Source of the DNA: Prevotella sp.
Lineage (GTDB): Bacteria; Bacteroidota; Bacteroidia; Bacteroidales; Bacteroidaceae
DNA: 46,417 bases
Assembly (NCBI GenBank): GCA_016284635.1
Contig: JAEEPF010000007.1
Span: forward strand, 1 to 46,417
Reading direction: 5' to 3'
A program made the position numbers and the translations under genes. Below are positions 22,773 to 30,600 of the stretch, one piece after another. The notes beneath the pieces were generated by a model. It did no database searches. It was given only the letters and a program-made list of their open reading frames with translations, and was not told the origin of the DNA. Numbering within the stretch: position 1 is the first letter of the stretch; every line of letters starts with the position of its first letter.

Positions 22773-24254
22773 TCAATAGCTTCTGGCTATGATCACACGG
22801 GCCTTGGAAGGCTTTCCGCTCACCATATCCACCCCTTGTGTCTGCTCCACGCCAAATGGCACGCAACGTATAGTGGCCTGAGTCTCTTCCTTGATCTGTG
22901 CCTCTGTCTCAGCTGTGCCGTCCCAGTGGCAGAGGAAGAATCCGCCGTCCTTCACACGTTCCTTGAACTCCTCATAGTTGTCGCACTCAAAGATATGTGC
23001 ATCGCGGAAGGTCTTGGCCTTCACAAAGATGTTCTTCTGGATGTTCTCCAACAGTTCCTCCACATACTGGGCAATGCCCTCGATGCTGCGGGTCTCCTTC
23101 TCCAGGGTATCACGGCGCATCACCTCGATGGTGCCATTCTCCAGGTCACGGGCTCCAAGCACCAGACGCACAGGCACACCCTTCAGCTCATAGTCTGCAA
23201 ACTTAAAGCCAGGACGCTTGTTGTCTGCATCGTCAAACTTCACGGTGATACCCTTTGAGCGCAGTTCCTCGATGATGGGCTGCACCTCCTTGTTCACCTG
23301 CTCCATCTGCTCGGGCTTGGTGGCGATGGGGATGATGACCACCTGGATGGGAGCCAGGCGCGGAGGCAATACCAGGCCGTTGTCATCAGAGTGCGTCATG
23401 ATGAGGGCACCGATCAGACGGGTACTGACACCCCATGAGGTAGCCCACACGTACTCAGGCTTGTTATCCTTATTCAGATACTGTACCTCAAAGGCCTTGG
23501 CGAAGTTCTGGCCCAGGAAGTGGGAGGTACCACTCTGCAGGGCCTTGCCGTCCTGCATCATAGCCTCGATGGTATAGGTGTCAAGTGCTCCGGCAAAACG
23601 CTCTGTCTCACTCTTCACACCCTGCACTACAGGCACGGCCATCCACTCCTCAGCAAACTTGGCATACACCTTCAGCATCTTCTGTGCTTCCTCCTCAGCC
23701 TCCTCACGGGTGGCATGGGCTGTATGACCCTCCTGCCACAGGAACTCTGAGGTGCGGAGGAAAGGACGTGTGCGCATCTCCCAGCGCATCACATTACACC
23801 ACTGGTTGCACATCAGGGGCAGGTCGCGCCAGGAGTGGATCCAGTTCTTATAGGTGTTCCAGATGATGGTCTCTGAGGTAGGACGTACGATCAGTTCCTC
23901 TTCCAGCTTGGCTGCGGGATCCACCTCCACACCGCTCTTGTCTTCCTTGGCACGCAGGCGATAGTGGGTCACCACGGCACACTCCTTGGCGAAACCCTCC
24001 ACATGCTCTGCCTCACGGCTGAGGAACGACTTGGGGATCAACAGGGGGAAATAGGCGTTCTGGGCACCCGTCTCCTTGAACATCTTATCCAGTTGCTGCT
24101 GCATCTTCTCCCAGATGGCATAGCCGTAGGGCTTGATGACCATACATCCGCGCACGGCACTCTGCTCAGCCAGGTCTGCCTTCACTACCAGGTCGTTGAA
24201 CCACTGGCTGTAGTTATCGGCTCTTTTCGTTAAATCTTTTAATTCTTTTGCCAT
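22773..24254 (-). CDS. proS: Prolyl-tRNA synthetase (short, archaeal/eukaryotic type)
   Basis: A class II synthetase of 493 aa without the ~180-residue bacterial editing insert. Visible are the N-terminal [16 protein letters not shown] and [15 protein letters not shown], motif 2 region [40 protein letters not shown] and motif 3 region [14 protein letters not shown]. The C-terminus ends in a Tyr (IIARSY), as is common in this ProRS type. It has its own promoter and stands alone on the minus strand, convergent with small RNA 1. Confidence 0.96.
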   Translation of the reverse strand: MAKELKDLTKRADNYSQWFNDLVVKADLAEQSAVRGCMVIKPYGYAIWEKMQQQLDKMFKETGAQNAYFPLLIPKSFLSREAEHVEGFAKECAVVTHYRLRAKEDKSGVEVDPAAKLEEELIVRPTSETIIWNTYKNWIHSWRDLPLMCNQWCNVMRWEMRTRPFLRTSEFLWQEGHTAHATREEAEEEAQKMLKVYAKFAEEWMAVPVVQGVKSETERFAGALDTYTIEAMMQDGKALQSGTSHFLGQNFAKAFEVQYLNKDNKPEYVWATSWGVSTRLIGALIMTHSDDNGLVLPPRLAPIQVVIIPIATKPEQMEQVNKEVQPIIEELRSKGITVKFDDADNKRPGFKFADYELKGVPVRLVLGARDLENGTIEVMRRDTLEKETRSIEGIAQYVEELLENIQKNIFVKAKTFRDAHIFECDNYEEFKERVKDGGFFLCHWDGTAETEAQIKEETQATIRCVPFGVEQTQGVDMVSGKPSKARVIIARSY

Positions 24255-24284
24255 TATTTTCTACTTTAAATTGAATTTTGCGTG

Positions 24285-24292
24285 CAAAATTA
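24285..24292 (-). promoter_or_regulatory. -7 box of proS promoter
   Basis: TAATTTTG on the minus strand, 30 nt before the ATG. No clear -33 box. Confidence 0.6.
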
Positions 24293-24377
24293 CTAAAAAA
24301 TGTCCACATAGTACACGAAGTACACTAAAATATTGCTAAAATTTGTGTCCTTTGTGTCCTTTGTGAATAAAATATGC

Positions 24378-24385
24378 TATCTTTG
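24378..24385 (+). promoter_or_regulatory. -7 box of the OmpA-like gene promoter
   Basis: TATCTTTG, 40 nt before ATG. TTTG words lie 14 and 23 nt upstream, neither at the ideal distance. Confidence 0.6.
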
Positions 24386-24425
24386 CAGCAGAAATCAACG
24401 TTTAACAACTAAATTTAGGAAAAGT

Positions 24426-25127
24426 ATGAAAAGTTTAAAGTCAATTGCCGTTGCACTGTGCGCAGCGCTGGTGCTGGCAGGATGTAACATGAGTAACACC
24501 GGTAAGGGTGCATTGATTGGTGCCGGTGGTGGTGCTGGTCTGGGAGCCATTGTTGGTGCCATCGCAGGTAACACAGCCGTTGGTGCTGTCATCGGTGGTG
24601 CAGTAGGTGCTGGTGCTGGTGCCCTCATCGGTAAGAAGATGGACAAGGCCAAGAAGGAGGCCGAGGCTGTGCAGAACGCTCAGGTGGAGGCTGTGACAGA
24701 CGCCAATGGTCTGGAGGCTGTGAAGGTGACCTTCGACTCTGGTATCCTCTTCGCTACTGGTAAGGCAGATTTGAGCACCACTGCTAAAACCTCACTCTTC
24801 CAGTTTGCCAATGTGCTGAAGAGCAATGCCGACTGTGATGTGGCCGTACAGGGATATACCGACAATGCCGGTTGGAAGAACAGCACGGCAGAGCAGAGCC
24901 AGCAGAAGAACCTGGAGCTCTCTCAGCAGCGTGCCCAGAGCGTGACCAACTACCTGCTCTCTCAGGGTGTCAGCCCCACACAGATCCGCAGCACCATGGG
25001 CTTCGGTGAGTCTAACCCTGTGGCCGACAACTCTACCGCAGCTGGTAAGGCCCAGAACCGCCGTGTGGAGGTTTACATGTACGCCTCTCAGAAGATGATC
25101 CAGGAGGCTCAGCAGCAGGCACAGTAA
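24426..25127 (+). CDS. OmpA-family lipoprotein with glycine-zipper region
   Basis: The signal MKSLKSIAVALCAALVLAGC has a clear lipobox. A Gly/Ala zipper (GKGALIGAGGGAGLGAIVGA and on, about 27-65) follows, then a short coiled coil. The C-terminal OmpA-like peptidoglycan-binding domain (about 95-225) has VTFDSGILFATGKADL, QGYTDNAG, LELSQQRAQSVTNYL and GFGESNPVADN...NRRVEV. The ORF track begins 31 residues early at a TTG before the promoter; ATG 24426 is the start. It would link the outer membrane to peptidoglycan. The stop codon lies inside a GTAAAAAG repeat that continues to the start of mtgA, so the two are probably cotranscribed. Confidence 0.9.
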   Translation: MKSLKSIAVALCAALVLAGCNMSNTGKGALIGAGGGAGLGAIVGAIAGNTAVGAVIGGAVGAGAGALIGKKMDKAKKEAEAVQNAQVEAVTDANGLEAVKVTFDSGILFATGKADLSTTAKTSLFQFANVLKSNADCDVAVQGYTDNAGWKNSTAEQSQQKNLELSQQRAQSVTNYLLSQGVSPTQIRSTMGFGESNPVADNSTAAGKAQNRRVEVYMYASQKMIQEAQQQAQ

Positions 25128-25162
25128 AAGGTAAAAAGGTAAAAAAGTAGAAAGGTGAAAAA
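25124..25162 (+). repeat. GTAAAAAG-type repeat between the OmpA-like gene and mtgA
   Basis: Degenerate GTAAAAAG/GTAGAAAG/GTGAAAAA units contain the stop codon of the upstream gene. They run into the GTG start of mtgA with no other spacer. Confidence 0.85.
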
Positions 25163-25858
25163 GTGAATCCTTTCAAGCTTATTAAGAAAATTCTGAAATG
25201 GATAGTGGTGGCATTCTTTGCTTCCACTATTCTTTCTGTTGTGATGTACCGCTTCCTGCCAGTATGGGTGACACCGTTGATGGTCATCCGCTGCTATGAG
25301 CAACTGAAGGAAGACAAGGATCTGAAACTCTCCCACGACTGGGTGTCTCTCAGTGAGATTTCTCCCTCCTTGCCTGTAGCCGTTATAGCCAGCGAGGATG
25401 GCAAGTTCATTGAGCATCATGGCTTCGACTACAAGGCCATAGAGCATGCTGCCAAGCGCAACCGTGAGCATCCAGAGAAGCGCAAACTGGGAGCCTCAAC
25501 CATCTCTCAGCAGACGGCCAAGAATGTCTTCCTCTGGCCAGGCCGCAGCTGGGTGCGCAAGGGTTTTGAGGTCTATTTTACCTCCCTCATCGAACTCCTC
25601 TGGTCCAAGCAGCGCATTATGGAGGTCTATCTCAACTCCATCGAGATGGGCGATGGCATCTATGGGGCCCAGGCCGTTGCAGAGGAGCACTTCCATAAGG
25701 ATGCCAAAGACCTCACTCGTAGCGAGTGTGCCCTCATTGCTGCCACGTTGCCCAATCCCCGTAAGTTCTCCAGCAAGTCTCCATCCTCCTACATGCTTAA
25801 GCGCCAGTCCCGCATCCTGAAGGAGATGAAATACGTTGGAGAGTTCCCCATGAAATAA
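25163..25858 (+). CDS. mtgA: Monofunctional biosynthetic peptidoglycan transglycosylase
   Basis: A GT51 glycosyltransferase that polymerises lipid II, with no penicillin-binding domain. One N-terminal membrane helix (about 10-30) anchors it. Motifs are SEDGKFIEHHGFDYKAIE (catalytic Glu), GASTISQQTAKNVFLWPGR, RKGFEVYFTSLIE, KQRIMEVYLNSIEMG and LIAATLPNPRKF. Length 231 is usual. The GTG start lies at the end of the GTAAAAAG repeat. No ATG is available before the membrane helix. Confidence 0.94.
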   Translation: MNPFKLIKKILKWIVVAFFASTILSVVMYRFLPVWVTPLMVIRCYEQLKEDKDLKLSHDWVSLSEISPSLPVAVIASEDGKFIEHHGFDYKAIEHAAKRNREHPEKRKLGASTISQQTAKNVFLWPGRSWVRKGFEVYFTSLIELLWSKQRIMEVYLNSIEMGDGIYGAQAVAEEHFHKDAKDLTRSECALIAATLPNPRKFSSKSPSSYMLKRQSRILKEMKYVGEFPMK

Positions 25859-25940
25859 TTGATTATTTGTTGAAAAGACGTTAAGACGTTTAAGACGCAT
25901 TTATCATTAAGAAATGAATTGGACTGTTTTGTAAAATCTT

Positions 25941-26158
25941 ACAGTTCTGACAGTTGACAGTTTTATTTTTGCACCATAGTGGTGGAGGGTGAGAGTAAGA
26001 AGTATTTAGAATTTTGATAAATTTAATTAAATTATATAATAATTAATATTATAAATAAGTATAACAATACTTATAGAAATATACTCATATATCATCCTCA
26101 ATGCTGAATTTTGCTGGTATGAGGGCGTTGATTTAAAACTGTCAACTGTCAGAACTGT
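25941..26158. repeat. MITE-like element with perfect 25-bp inverted repeats
   Basis: The left arm ACAGTTCTGACAGTTGACAG plus TTTTA (25941-25965) is exactly inverted at 26134-26158. The 168-bp interior is AT-rich and non-coding. The arms are built of the ACTGTCA word family also found in rsmE. No target-site duplication is obvious. Confidence 0.85.
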
Positions 26159-26231
26159 CAGAATTATATTGATGGGGAGGTGAAAATATTTTACAATAGG
26201 ATTTGACAGCAAGAAAACTTGGAGTTTAAAC

Positions 26232-26302
26232 GGACTAAAGTGGGACTTTAAATACTGGAAAGTCTGAGTTTGAAGTAAGGAAAGTCCCAGTTTCCTTAGT
26301 CC
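26232..26302. repeat. Imperfect inverted repeat with GGACTAA...TTAGTCC ends
   Basis: GGACTAAAGTGGGACTTT (26232-26249) pairs with AAAGTCCCAGTTTCCTTAGTCC (26281-26302) with small gaps. It is similar in words to the repeats at 5224 and 38313. Confidence 0.7.
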
Positions 26303-26414
26303 TCAATTAATGTCTTGTAGTAGTCTGATAATCAAGTAGATACAAGGCGGAGGATAGAATAATGTTTCTTTTGAAATGTATTGACAAATTGGAAGGGTTT
26401 AAAGAGCCTAATAT

Positions 26415-26448
26415 ATAAAAAAGAGCACGGGATTTGATTCCCATGCTC
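26415..26448 (-). terminator. Intrinsic terminator of pheS
   Basis: On the minus strand GAGCATGGGA pairs with TCCCGTGCTC (9 of 10 bp), followed by TTTTTTAT. It lies 32 nt beyond the pheS stop. Confidence 0.85.
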
Positions 26449-26479
26449 CTATTTTTATATCAGAAAAGTCGCTGATTTG

Positions 26480-27541
26480 TTATCCGGCGGCCTCAAATTC
26501 CTCAAGGAAGCGGGTATCGTTCTCAGAGAACATGCGGAGGTCTGAGACGCGGTACTTCAGGTTGGTGATACGCTCTACACCCATGCCGAAGGCATAGCCG
26601 CTGTACTCCTTGGAGTCGATGCCACAGAGCTCCAGCACGTTGGGATCAACCATACCACAGCCGAGTATCTCCACCCAGCCAGTGTGCTTGCAGAATCCGC
26701 AACCCTCACCGCCACAGATGAAGCAGGAGATGTCCATCTCTGCACTGGGCTCCGTGAAGGGGAAGTAGGAGGGACGCAGGCGGATCTTGGTGTCAGGACC
26801 AAACATCTCGCGGGCAAACGACAGCAGCACCTGCTTGAGGTCTGTGAAGGAGACGTTCTTGTCGATATACAGGCCTTCTACCTGATGGAAGAAGCAATGG
26901 GCACGGGCTGTGATGGCCTCATTACGATAGACGCGGCCTGGACAGATAACGCGGATGGGGGACGACAGCTTGCCATTCTCATCGTGCATCTGTTCCATGA
27001 TGCGGGCCTGGACGCTGGAGGTGTGTGAGCGCAGCAGGATGTTCTTGGTCACATCGTTGGGATGCTGGGAGACGAAGAAAGTGTCCTGCATATCGCGGGC
27101 AGGATGATCTGCTGCAAAGTTCATCTTGGTGAATACGTGCAGATCGTCTTCCACCTCAGGACCGTCAGCCAGGACGAAGCCCATGCGGGAGAAAATGTCG
27201 ATGATCTCATTGGTGACGATGGTCAGGGGATGACGTGTGCCCAGCTTGATGGGGTAGGGAGTGCGCGTCAGGTCGATGACCTCATCGGATGACTCCTGCG
27301 ACTGGCAGTCCTCACGCAGCTGGTTGATGCGCTCTGTGGCCAGTGTCTTCAGCTCGTTGATCTTCATGCCGACGGTCTTCTTCTGGTCGGCAGCCACCTC
27401 ACGGAAGTCATTCATCAGGGCCGTGATCTCACCCTTCTTGCTGAGGTATTTCAGTCGCAATTGCTCTACCTCATCAGCGTTTTTCGCACTCAGTTCCTGC
27501 ACCTCTTTGAGCAGGTCGTCTATCTTGTCAATGATACTCAT
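26480..27541 (-). CDS. pheS: Phenylalanyl-tRNA synthetase alpha subunit
   Basis: The N-terminal coiled coil (IDKIDDLLKEVQELSAKNADE) binds tRNA. The class II core shows GTRHPLTIVTNEIIDIF, RTHTSSVQAR-like RSHTSSVQARIM, CPGRVYRNEAITARAHCFFHQVEG, a CxxC-rich loop (CFICGGEGCGFCKHTGW) and GMGVERITNLKY at the end. The track ORF starts 146 residues upstream in a non-coding frame; ATG 27541 follows a promoter and gives 353 aa. pheT is not adjacent, so the two subunit genes are unlinked here. Confidence 0.95.
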   Translation of the reverse strand: MSIIDKIDDLLKEVQELSAKNADEVEQLRLKYLSKKGEITALMNDFREVAADQKKTVGMKINELKTLATERINQLREDCQSQESSDEVIDLTRTPYPIKLGTRHPLTIVTNEIIDIFSRMGFVLADGPEVEDDLHVFTKMNFAADHPARDMQDTFFVSQHPNDVTKNILLRSHTSSVQARIMEQMHDENGKLSSPIRVICPGRVYRNEAITARAHCFFHQVEGLYIDKNVSFTDLKQVLLSFAREMFGPDTKIRLRPSYFPFTEPSAEMDISCFICGGEGCGFCKHTGWVEILGCGMVDPNVLELCGIDSKEYSGYAFGMGVERITNLKYRVSDLRMFSENDTRFLEEFEAAG

Positions 27542-27567
27542 AATTACGATTTTATTAAATTTGCGTG

Positions 27568-27575
27568 CAAAGGTA
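27568..27575 (-). promoter_or_regulatory. -7 box of pheS promoter
   Basis: TACCTTTG on the minus strand, 26 nt before the ATG. No clear -33 element. Confidence 0.6.
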
Positions 27576-27582
27576 CAACAAA

Positions 27583-27613
27583 AAGTGAAAAGTGAAGAGC
27601 GAAAAGTGAAAAA
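27583..27613. repeat. GTGAAAA-type repeat between pheS and DUF4348 genes
   Basis: AAAAGTGAAAAGTGAAGAGCGAAAAGTGAAAAA-type run (quoted as words), followed by TTTGTTGCCGC, similar to the TTTGCTACCGC box. A second run of GTGAAAA words at 27711-27737 ends exactly at the DUF4348 start codon. Confidence 0.8.
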
Positions 27614-27671
27614 TTTGTTGCCGCGCGATAAAAAATAGGTGTAATGATGTGCATATTTATAAAATTTGTAG

Positions 27672-27679
27672 TAATTTTG
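27672..27679 (+). promoter_or_regulatory. -7 box of DUF4348 gene promoter
   Basis: TAATTTTG, 58 nt before the ATG. The -33 element is not evident. Confidence 0.55.
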
Positions 27680-27737
27680 CCGAAAAATTTGAGAGAACCG
27701 GTTTAGATGTGAAATGTGAGAAGTGAAAAGTGAAAAG

Positions 27738-28580
27738 ATGAGAAAGTATCTTTGGCCGATGCTGTTGTGCCTGCTGCTGACGTTCTCCTGCACGGGGAAG
27801 AAGGCAGGTGCGGAAATGGAGGTTCCTGAAGACTCTGTGGCAGACTCGTCGGAGGTGGTGATAGAAGACACGCTGGAGCTGCTGATTACCGAGTCTCCCA
27901 TGCCCAGGGCTGCTGATGCGTATTTCGATGACTTTGTCTTCAATTTCACAGCCAACAAGCGGTTGCAATTTGAGCGCATTGTCTTCCCCCTGCGTGTGAC
28001 TGAGGCTGACGGACAGACAAAGATGACGGATAAGTCACAATGGAAGATGGAGCATCTGTTTATGCGTCAAGGCTATTACACCCTGCTCTTTGGCGACGAT
28101 GCCCAGATGGCTCACATGAAGGACACGGCCATCAATGAGGCCATCGTGGAGAAGATCATGCTCAGGAAGAATCAGGTGAAGAACTACTTCTTTCATCGTG
28201 TGCGTGGTGCCTGGATGATGTATGAGGTGCGGACGACACCAGTGGAGGAGAATGCCAATGCCTCGTTCCTCTCATTTTATAAGCGTTTCACCACAGACAG
28301 CGTCTTCCAGGTGCAGAGCATCAATGAGACGGTGCAGTTCGTGGGGCCTGATCCTGATGATGACTTCAACGTGATGGAGGGCGTGATCACCCCAGACACA
28401 TGGGAGGCCTTCGCACCACAGTTGCCAGAAAAGGTGCTGTATAACATCGTCTATGGCAAGCCAGAGGCAGAGGGCAACAAGAAGATCTTCCTGATGCGTG
28501 GTGTGGCCAACGGTCTGGAAGTGGAACTGCGGTTCAAGAAGGTCGGCGGCAAATGGCTGCTGATGAAAATGACAACGTAG
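27738..28580 (+). CDS. DUF4348-type lipoprotein
   Basis: A lipoprotein signal (MRKYLWPMLLCLLLTFSCTG) is followed by an acidic stretch. The DUF4348 domain then shows DAYFDDFVFNFTANKRLQFE, RVTEADGQ, LFMRQGYYTLLFGDD and RVRGAWMMYEV. I recall this order from Bacteroides DUF4348 proteins. The ORF track starts at an upstream GTG in the GTGAAAA repeat; the ATG at 27738 gives a proper signal peptide. Envelope anchored, function unknown. It is followed by murB on the same strand, with element B5 and heptads in the gap. Confidence 0.82.
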   Translation: MRKYLWPMLLCLLLTFSCTGKKAGAEMEVPEDSVADSSEVVIEDTLELLITESPMPRAADAYFDDFVFNFTANKRLQFERIVFPLRVTEADGQTKMTDKSQWKMEHLFMRQGYYTLLFGDDAQMAHMKDTAINEAIVEKIMLRKNQVKNYFFHRVRGAWMMYEVRTTPVEENANASFLSFYKRFTTDSVFQVQSINETVQFVGPDPDDDFNVMEGVITPDTWEAFAPQLPEKVLYNIVYGKPEAEGNKKIFLMRGVANGLEVELRFKKVGGKWLLMKMTT

Positions 28581-28590
28581 AAAAGTAATC

Positions 28591-28654
28591 ATAAAGTTCT
28601 TGGCGATGCCAAGCGGCAAAGCCGAGCGCAAAGTTTAAAGTTCAAAGTTCAAAG
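28591..28654 (+). repeat. AAAGTTC heptads upstream of murB, interrupted by element B copy 5
   Basis: GTAATCATAAAGTT is followed by a 30-nt B (28599-28628: CTTGGC-gat-GCCAAG then CGGC-aaa-GCCG). The heptads then resume (CAAAGTTTAAAGTTCAAAG...). The last unit AAAGTTGAAG supplies the murB TTG start. Confidence 0.9.
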
Positions 28655-29683
28655 TTGAAGGATTTCCGCAATTATAGTCTGAAGGAGCATAATACATTTG
28701 GCATCGACGCCAAGTGCAGCCGGTTCATAGAGTTTGAAGACGATGATGAAGCCGTCGAGGTGGCTAAGATCTTGCGTGAATCAGCTACACCTTATATAAT
28801 AATAGGTGGAGGCAGCAACCTCCTGTTGACGAAAGACTTTGATGGCATCGTGGTGCGGTCAGGCATCAGGGGGCATTACTTTGAGGAGTCAGGAGACAGG
28901 AGTCAGGAGACAGGAGTCAGAATGACCTGCGGCAGTGGTGAGGTGTGGGACGATATGGTCGCCACCAGCCTCAAGGGTGGCTATTACGGTATGGAGAACC
29001 TCTCGCTGATTCCTGGCGATGTGGGGGCCTCGGCTGTGCAGAATATCGGTGCCTATGGTATGGAGGCCAGCGACCTGATACTCTGTGTCTGGATGATAGA
29101 GATTCCTACAGGAAAGCCTTGGATGATAGGCAATGAGGAATGTGAATATGGCTACAGGCAGAGCCGCTTCAAGCAAGACTGGAAGAACCGCTTCCTCATA
29201 ACACGTGTGACCTATGGTCTGGCCAGAACCTTCCAACCGCATCTGGACTATGGCAACATCCGTCAGGAACTGGAGCGGAGAGGCATCAAGGAACCAACTG
29301 CCCAGCAACTGCGCGATGTGATCATCGATATCCGCAATGCTAAACTGCCTGATCCAAAAATTGAGGGCAATGCCGGCAGTTTCTTTATGAATCCCATCGT
29401 CACTCGCCAGAAATATGAGAAGCTTGCTGCCCTGTATCCGGATATGCCACACTACAAGGTGGACTCCCGTCATGAGAAGATTCCTGCAGGCTGGATGATA
29501 GAGCAGTGTGGTTGGAAGGGAAAGAGCCTGGGCCGTGCTGGTGTCCATGATAAGCAGGCGCTGGTGCTTGTGAATCGTGGTGGTGCCACTGGCTCTGAGA
29601 TCGTCGCCCTCTGTGATGCCATCCGCAAAGACGTAAAGGCCAAATTCGACATCGACATCCATCCAGAAGTCAATATAGTGTAA
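28655..29683 (+). CDS. murB: UDP-N-acetylenolpyruvoylglucosamine reductase
   Basis: MurB reduces UDP-GlcNAc-enolpyruvate to UDP-MurNAc with NADPH and FAD. Motifs are HNTFGIDAKC, IIGGGSNLLL, the FAD/active region NLSLIPGDVGASAVQNIGAYG, NAGSFFMNP with the catalytic Ser, and a late GCxG-like GWKGKSLGRAGVHDKQALV. Type I MurB, 342 aa. The start is TTG within the repeat; the N-terminus KDFRNYSLKEHNTFGI matches relatives. Residues ~77-88 (ESGDRSQETGVR) are encoded by a GGAGTCA/GGAGACA microsatellite inserted in frame before MTCGSGEVWDD. Confidence 0.95.
   Translation: MKDFRNYSLKEHNTFGIDAKCSRFIEFEDDDEAVEVAKILRESATPYIIIGGGSNLLLTKDFDGIVVRSGIRGHYFEESGDRSQETGVRMTCGSGEVWDDMVATSLKGGYYGMENLSLIPGDVGASAVQNIGAYGMEASDLILCVWMIEIPTGKPWMIGNEECEYGYRQSRFKQDWKNRFLITRVTYGLARTFQPHLDYGNIRQELERRGIKEPTAQQLRDVIIDIRNAKLPDPKIEGNAGSFFMNPIVTRQKYEKLAALYPDMPHYKVDSRHEKIPAGWMIEQCGWKGKSLGRAGVHDKQALVLVNRGGATGSEIVALCDAIRKDVKAKFDIDIHPEVNIV
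28884..28921. repeat. GGAGTCA/GGAGACA microsatellite inside murB
   Basis: Three GGAGTCA words separated by GGAGACA words lie between the codons for YFEE and MTCG. The length is compatible with the reading frame. Confidence 0.85.
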
Positions 29684-29726
29684 TCATAAAGCTCAAAGTT
29701 TAAAGCTCAAAGTTCAAAGTTCAAAA
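29681..29726 (+). repeat. AAAGTTC heptads upstream of the MBL gene
   Basis: GTAATCATAAAG with the murB stop codon in it (TAA) is followed by about five AAAGTTC/AAAGCTC/AAAGTTT units. The run ends four nt before the next ATG. Confidence 0.88.
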
Positions 29727-29730
29727 AATA

Positions 29731-30492
29731 ATGAGGCTTACATTCTTAGGAACGGGAACATCTTGCGGCGTACCAGTGATTGGTTGCCAGTGTGAGGTCT
29801 GCCAGAGCAAAGACCCACGTGACAAGCGTCTGCGCTGTTCAGCTTTGGTGGAGACGGATACCACTCGGCTGCTCATTGACTGTGGGCCTGATTTCCGTCA
29901 GCAGATACTGCCTCAGCCCTTCCGCAAGATTGACGGCATCCTGATTACCCATTCCCACTACGACCACATGGGAGGTATGGACGATATCCGTCCATACTGT
30001 CAGTTTGGTGAGATGAACGTTTATGCTGATCCAAAGGCGAAGGAGGCGATGCTGGAAATGCTGCCTTACTGCTTTGCTGAGCACCGTTACCCGGGTGTGC
30101 CTGCCATCGGACTGCATGAGATACTGCCGCATCATCCCCTGCACATCGGTGACCTTGACATCATGCCCATCGAGGTGATGCACGGCAAACTGCCCATCCT
30201 TGGCTATCGCATAGGTCCGCTGACCTATATCACAGATATGAAGACCATCGATGATTCTGAGTTGCCTTATCTGGAAGGCACTCAGCTGCTGGTGGTCAAT
30301 GCCCTCCGTTTCACCAAGCCACACCATTCCCATCAGTTGGTGGATGATGCCGTTGCCTTCGCCAAGAGGGTAGGAGCCCCCAAGACTTTATTGATCCACA
30401 TGTGCCACGATATTGGTCTGCATGAACAGGTCAACAAGATTCTTCCAGAGGGAATCGATTTGGCCTATGACGGACAGATTGTGACGATTTAA
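29731..30492 (+). CDS. MBL-fold metal-dependent hydrolase (PhnP-like)
   Basis: A metallo-beta-lactamase fold protein of 253 aa. Motifs are GTGTSCGVPVIGCQCEVC (N-terminal CxxC region seen in PhnP-like enzymes), ITHSHYDHMGGMDD (metal site), the late HGKLPILGYRIG and ITDMKTIDD, and C-terminal LLIHMCHDIGLHE. PhnP hydrolyses cyclic ribose phosphates in E. coli; here the substrate is unknown. It starts directly after the repeat and is probably in one transcript with murB. Cytoplasmic. Confidence 0.88.
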   Translation: MRLTFLGTGTSCGVPVIGCQCEVCQSKDPRDKRLRCSALVETDTTRLLIDCGPDFRQQILPQPFRKIDGILITHSHYDHMGGMDDIRPYCQFGEMNVYADPKAKEAMLEMLPYCFAEHRYPGVPAIGLHEILPHHPLHIGDLDIMPIEVMHGKLPILGYRIGPLTYITDMKTIDDSELPYLEGTQLLVVNALRFTKPHHSHQLVDDAVAFAKRVGAPKTLLIHMCHDIGLHEQVNKILPEGIDLAYDGQIVTI

Positions 30493-30565
30493 TGGTAAAA
30501 AAGTGTTTAATATGGCGCCTAATAGTTAATAAGTATTTAATATTGGCATTTTTTCGGTAAAAATG

Positions 30566-30596
30566 TTTGGTGGATAGAATAATAGTCGTATCTTTG
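30566..30596 (+). promoter_or_regulatory. Promoter of small RNA 2
   Basis: TTTG (30566-30569), 19 nt, TATCTTTG (30589-30596). Consensus match. Confidence 0.8.
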
Positions 30597-30600
30597 CAAT

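Larger units (their letters stand above)
25859..26414. other. Gene-free 0.6-kb region made of inverted repeats and AT-rich DNA
   Basis: No credible ORF. It holds the 25-bp inverted-repeat element (25941-26158) and an imperfect inverted repeat (26232-26302). Inside the first is a small AT-rich hairpin, ATAAGTAT-aaca-ATACTTAT, near 26053. The rest is low-complexity AT-rich sequence with no further motif that I recognise. Confidence 0.75.

Noticed and set aside
26480-27979. 499-aa version of PheS
   Set aside because: The first 146 residues cross the promoter and non-coding repeats and show no conservation; MSIIDK at 27541 is the family start.
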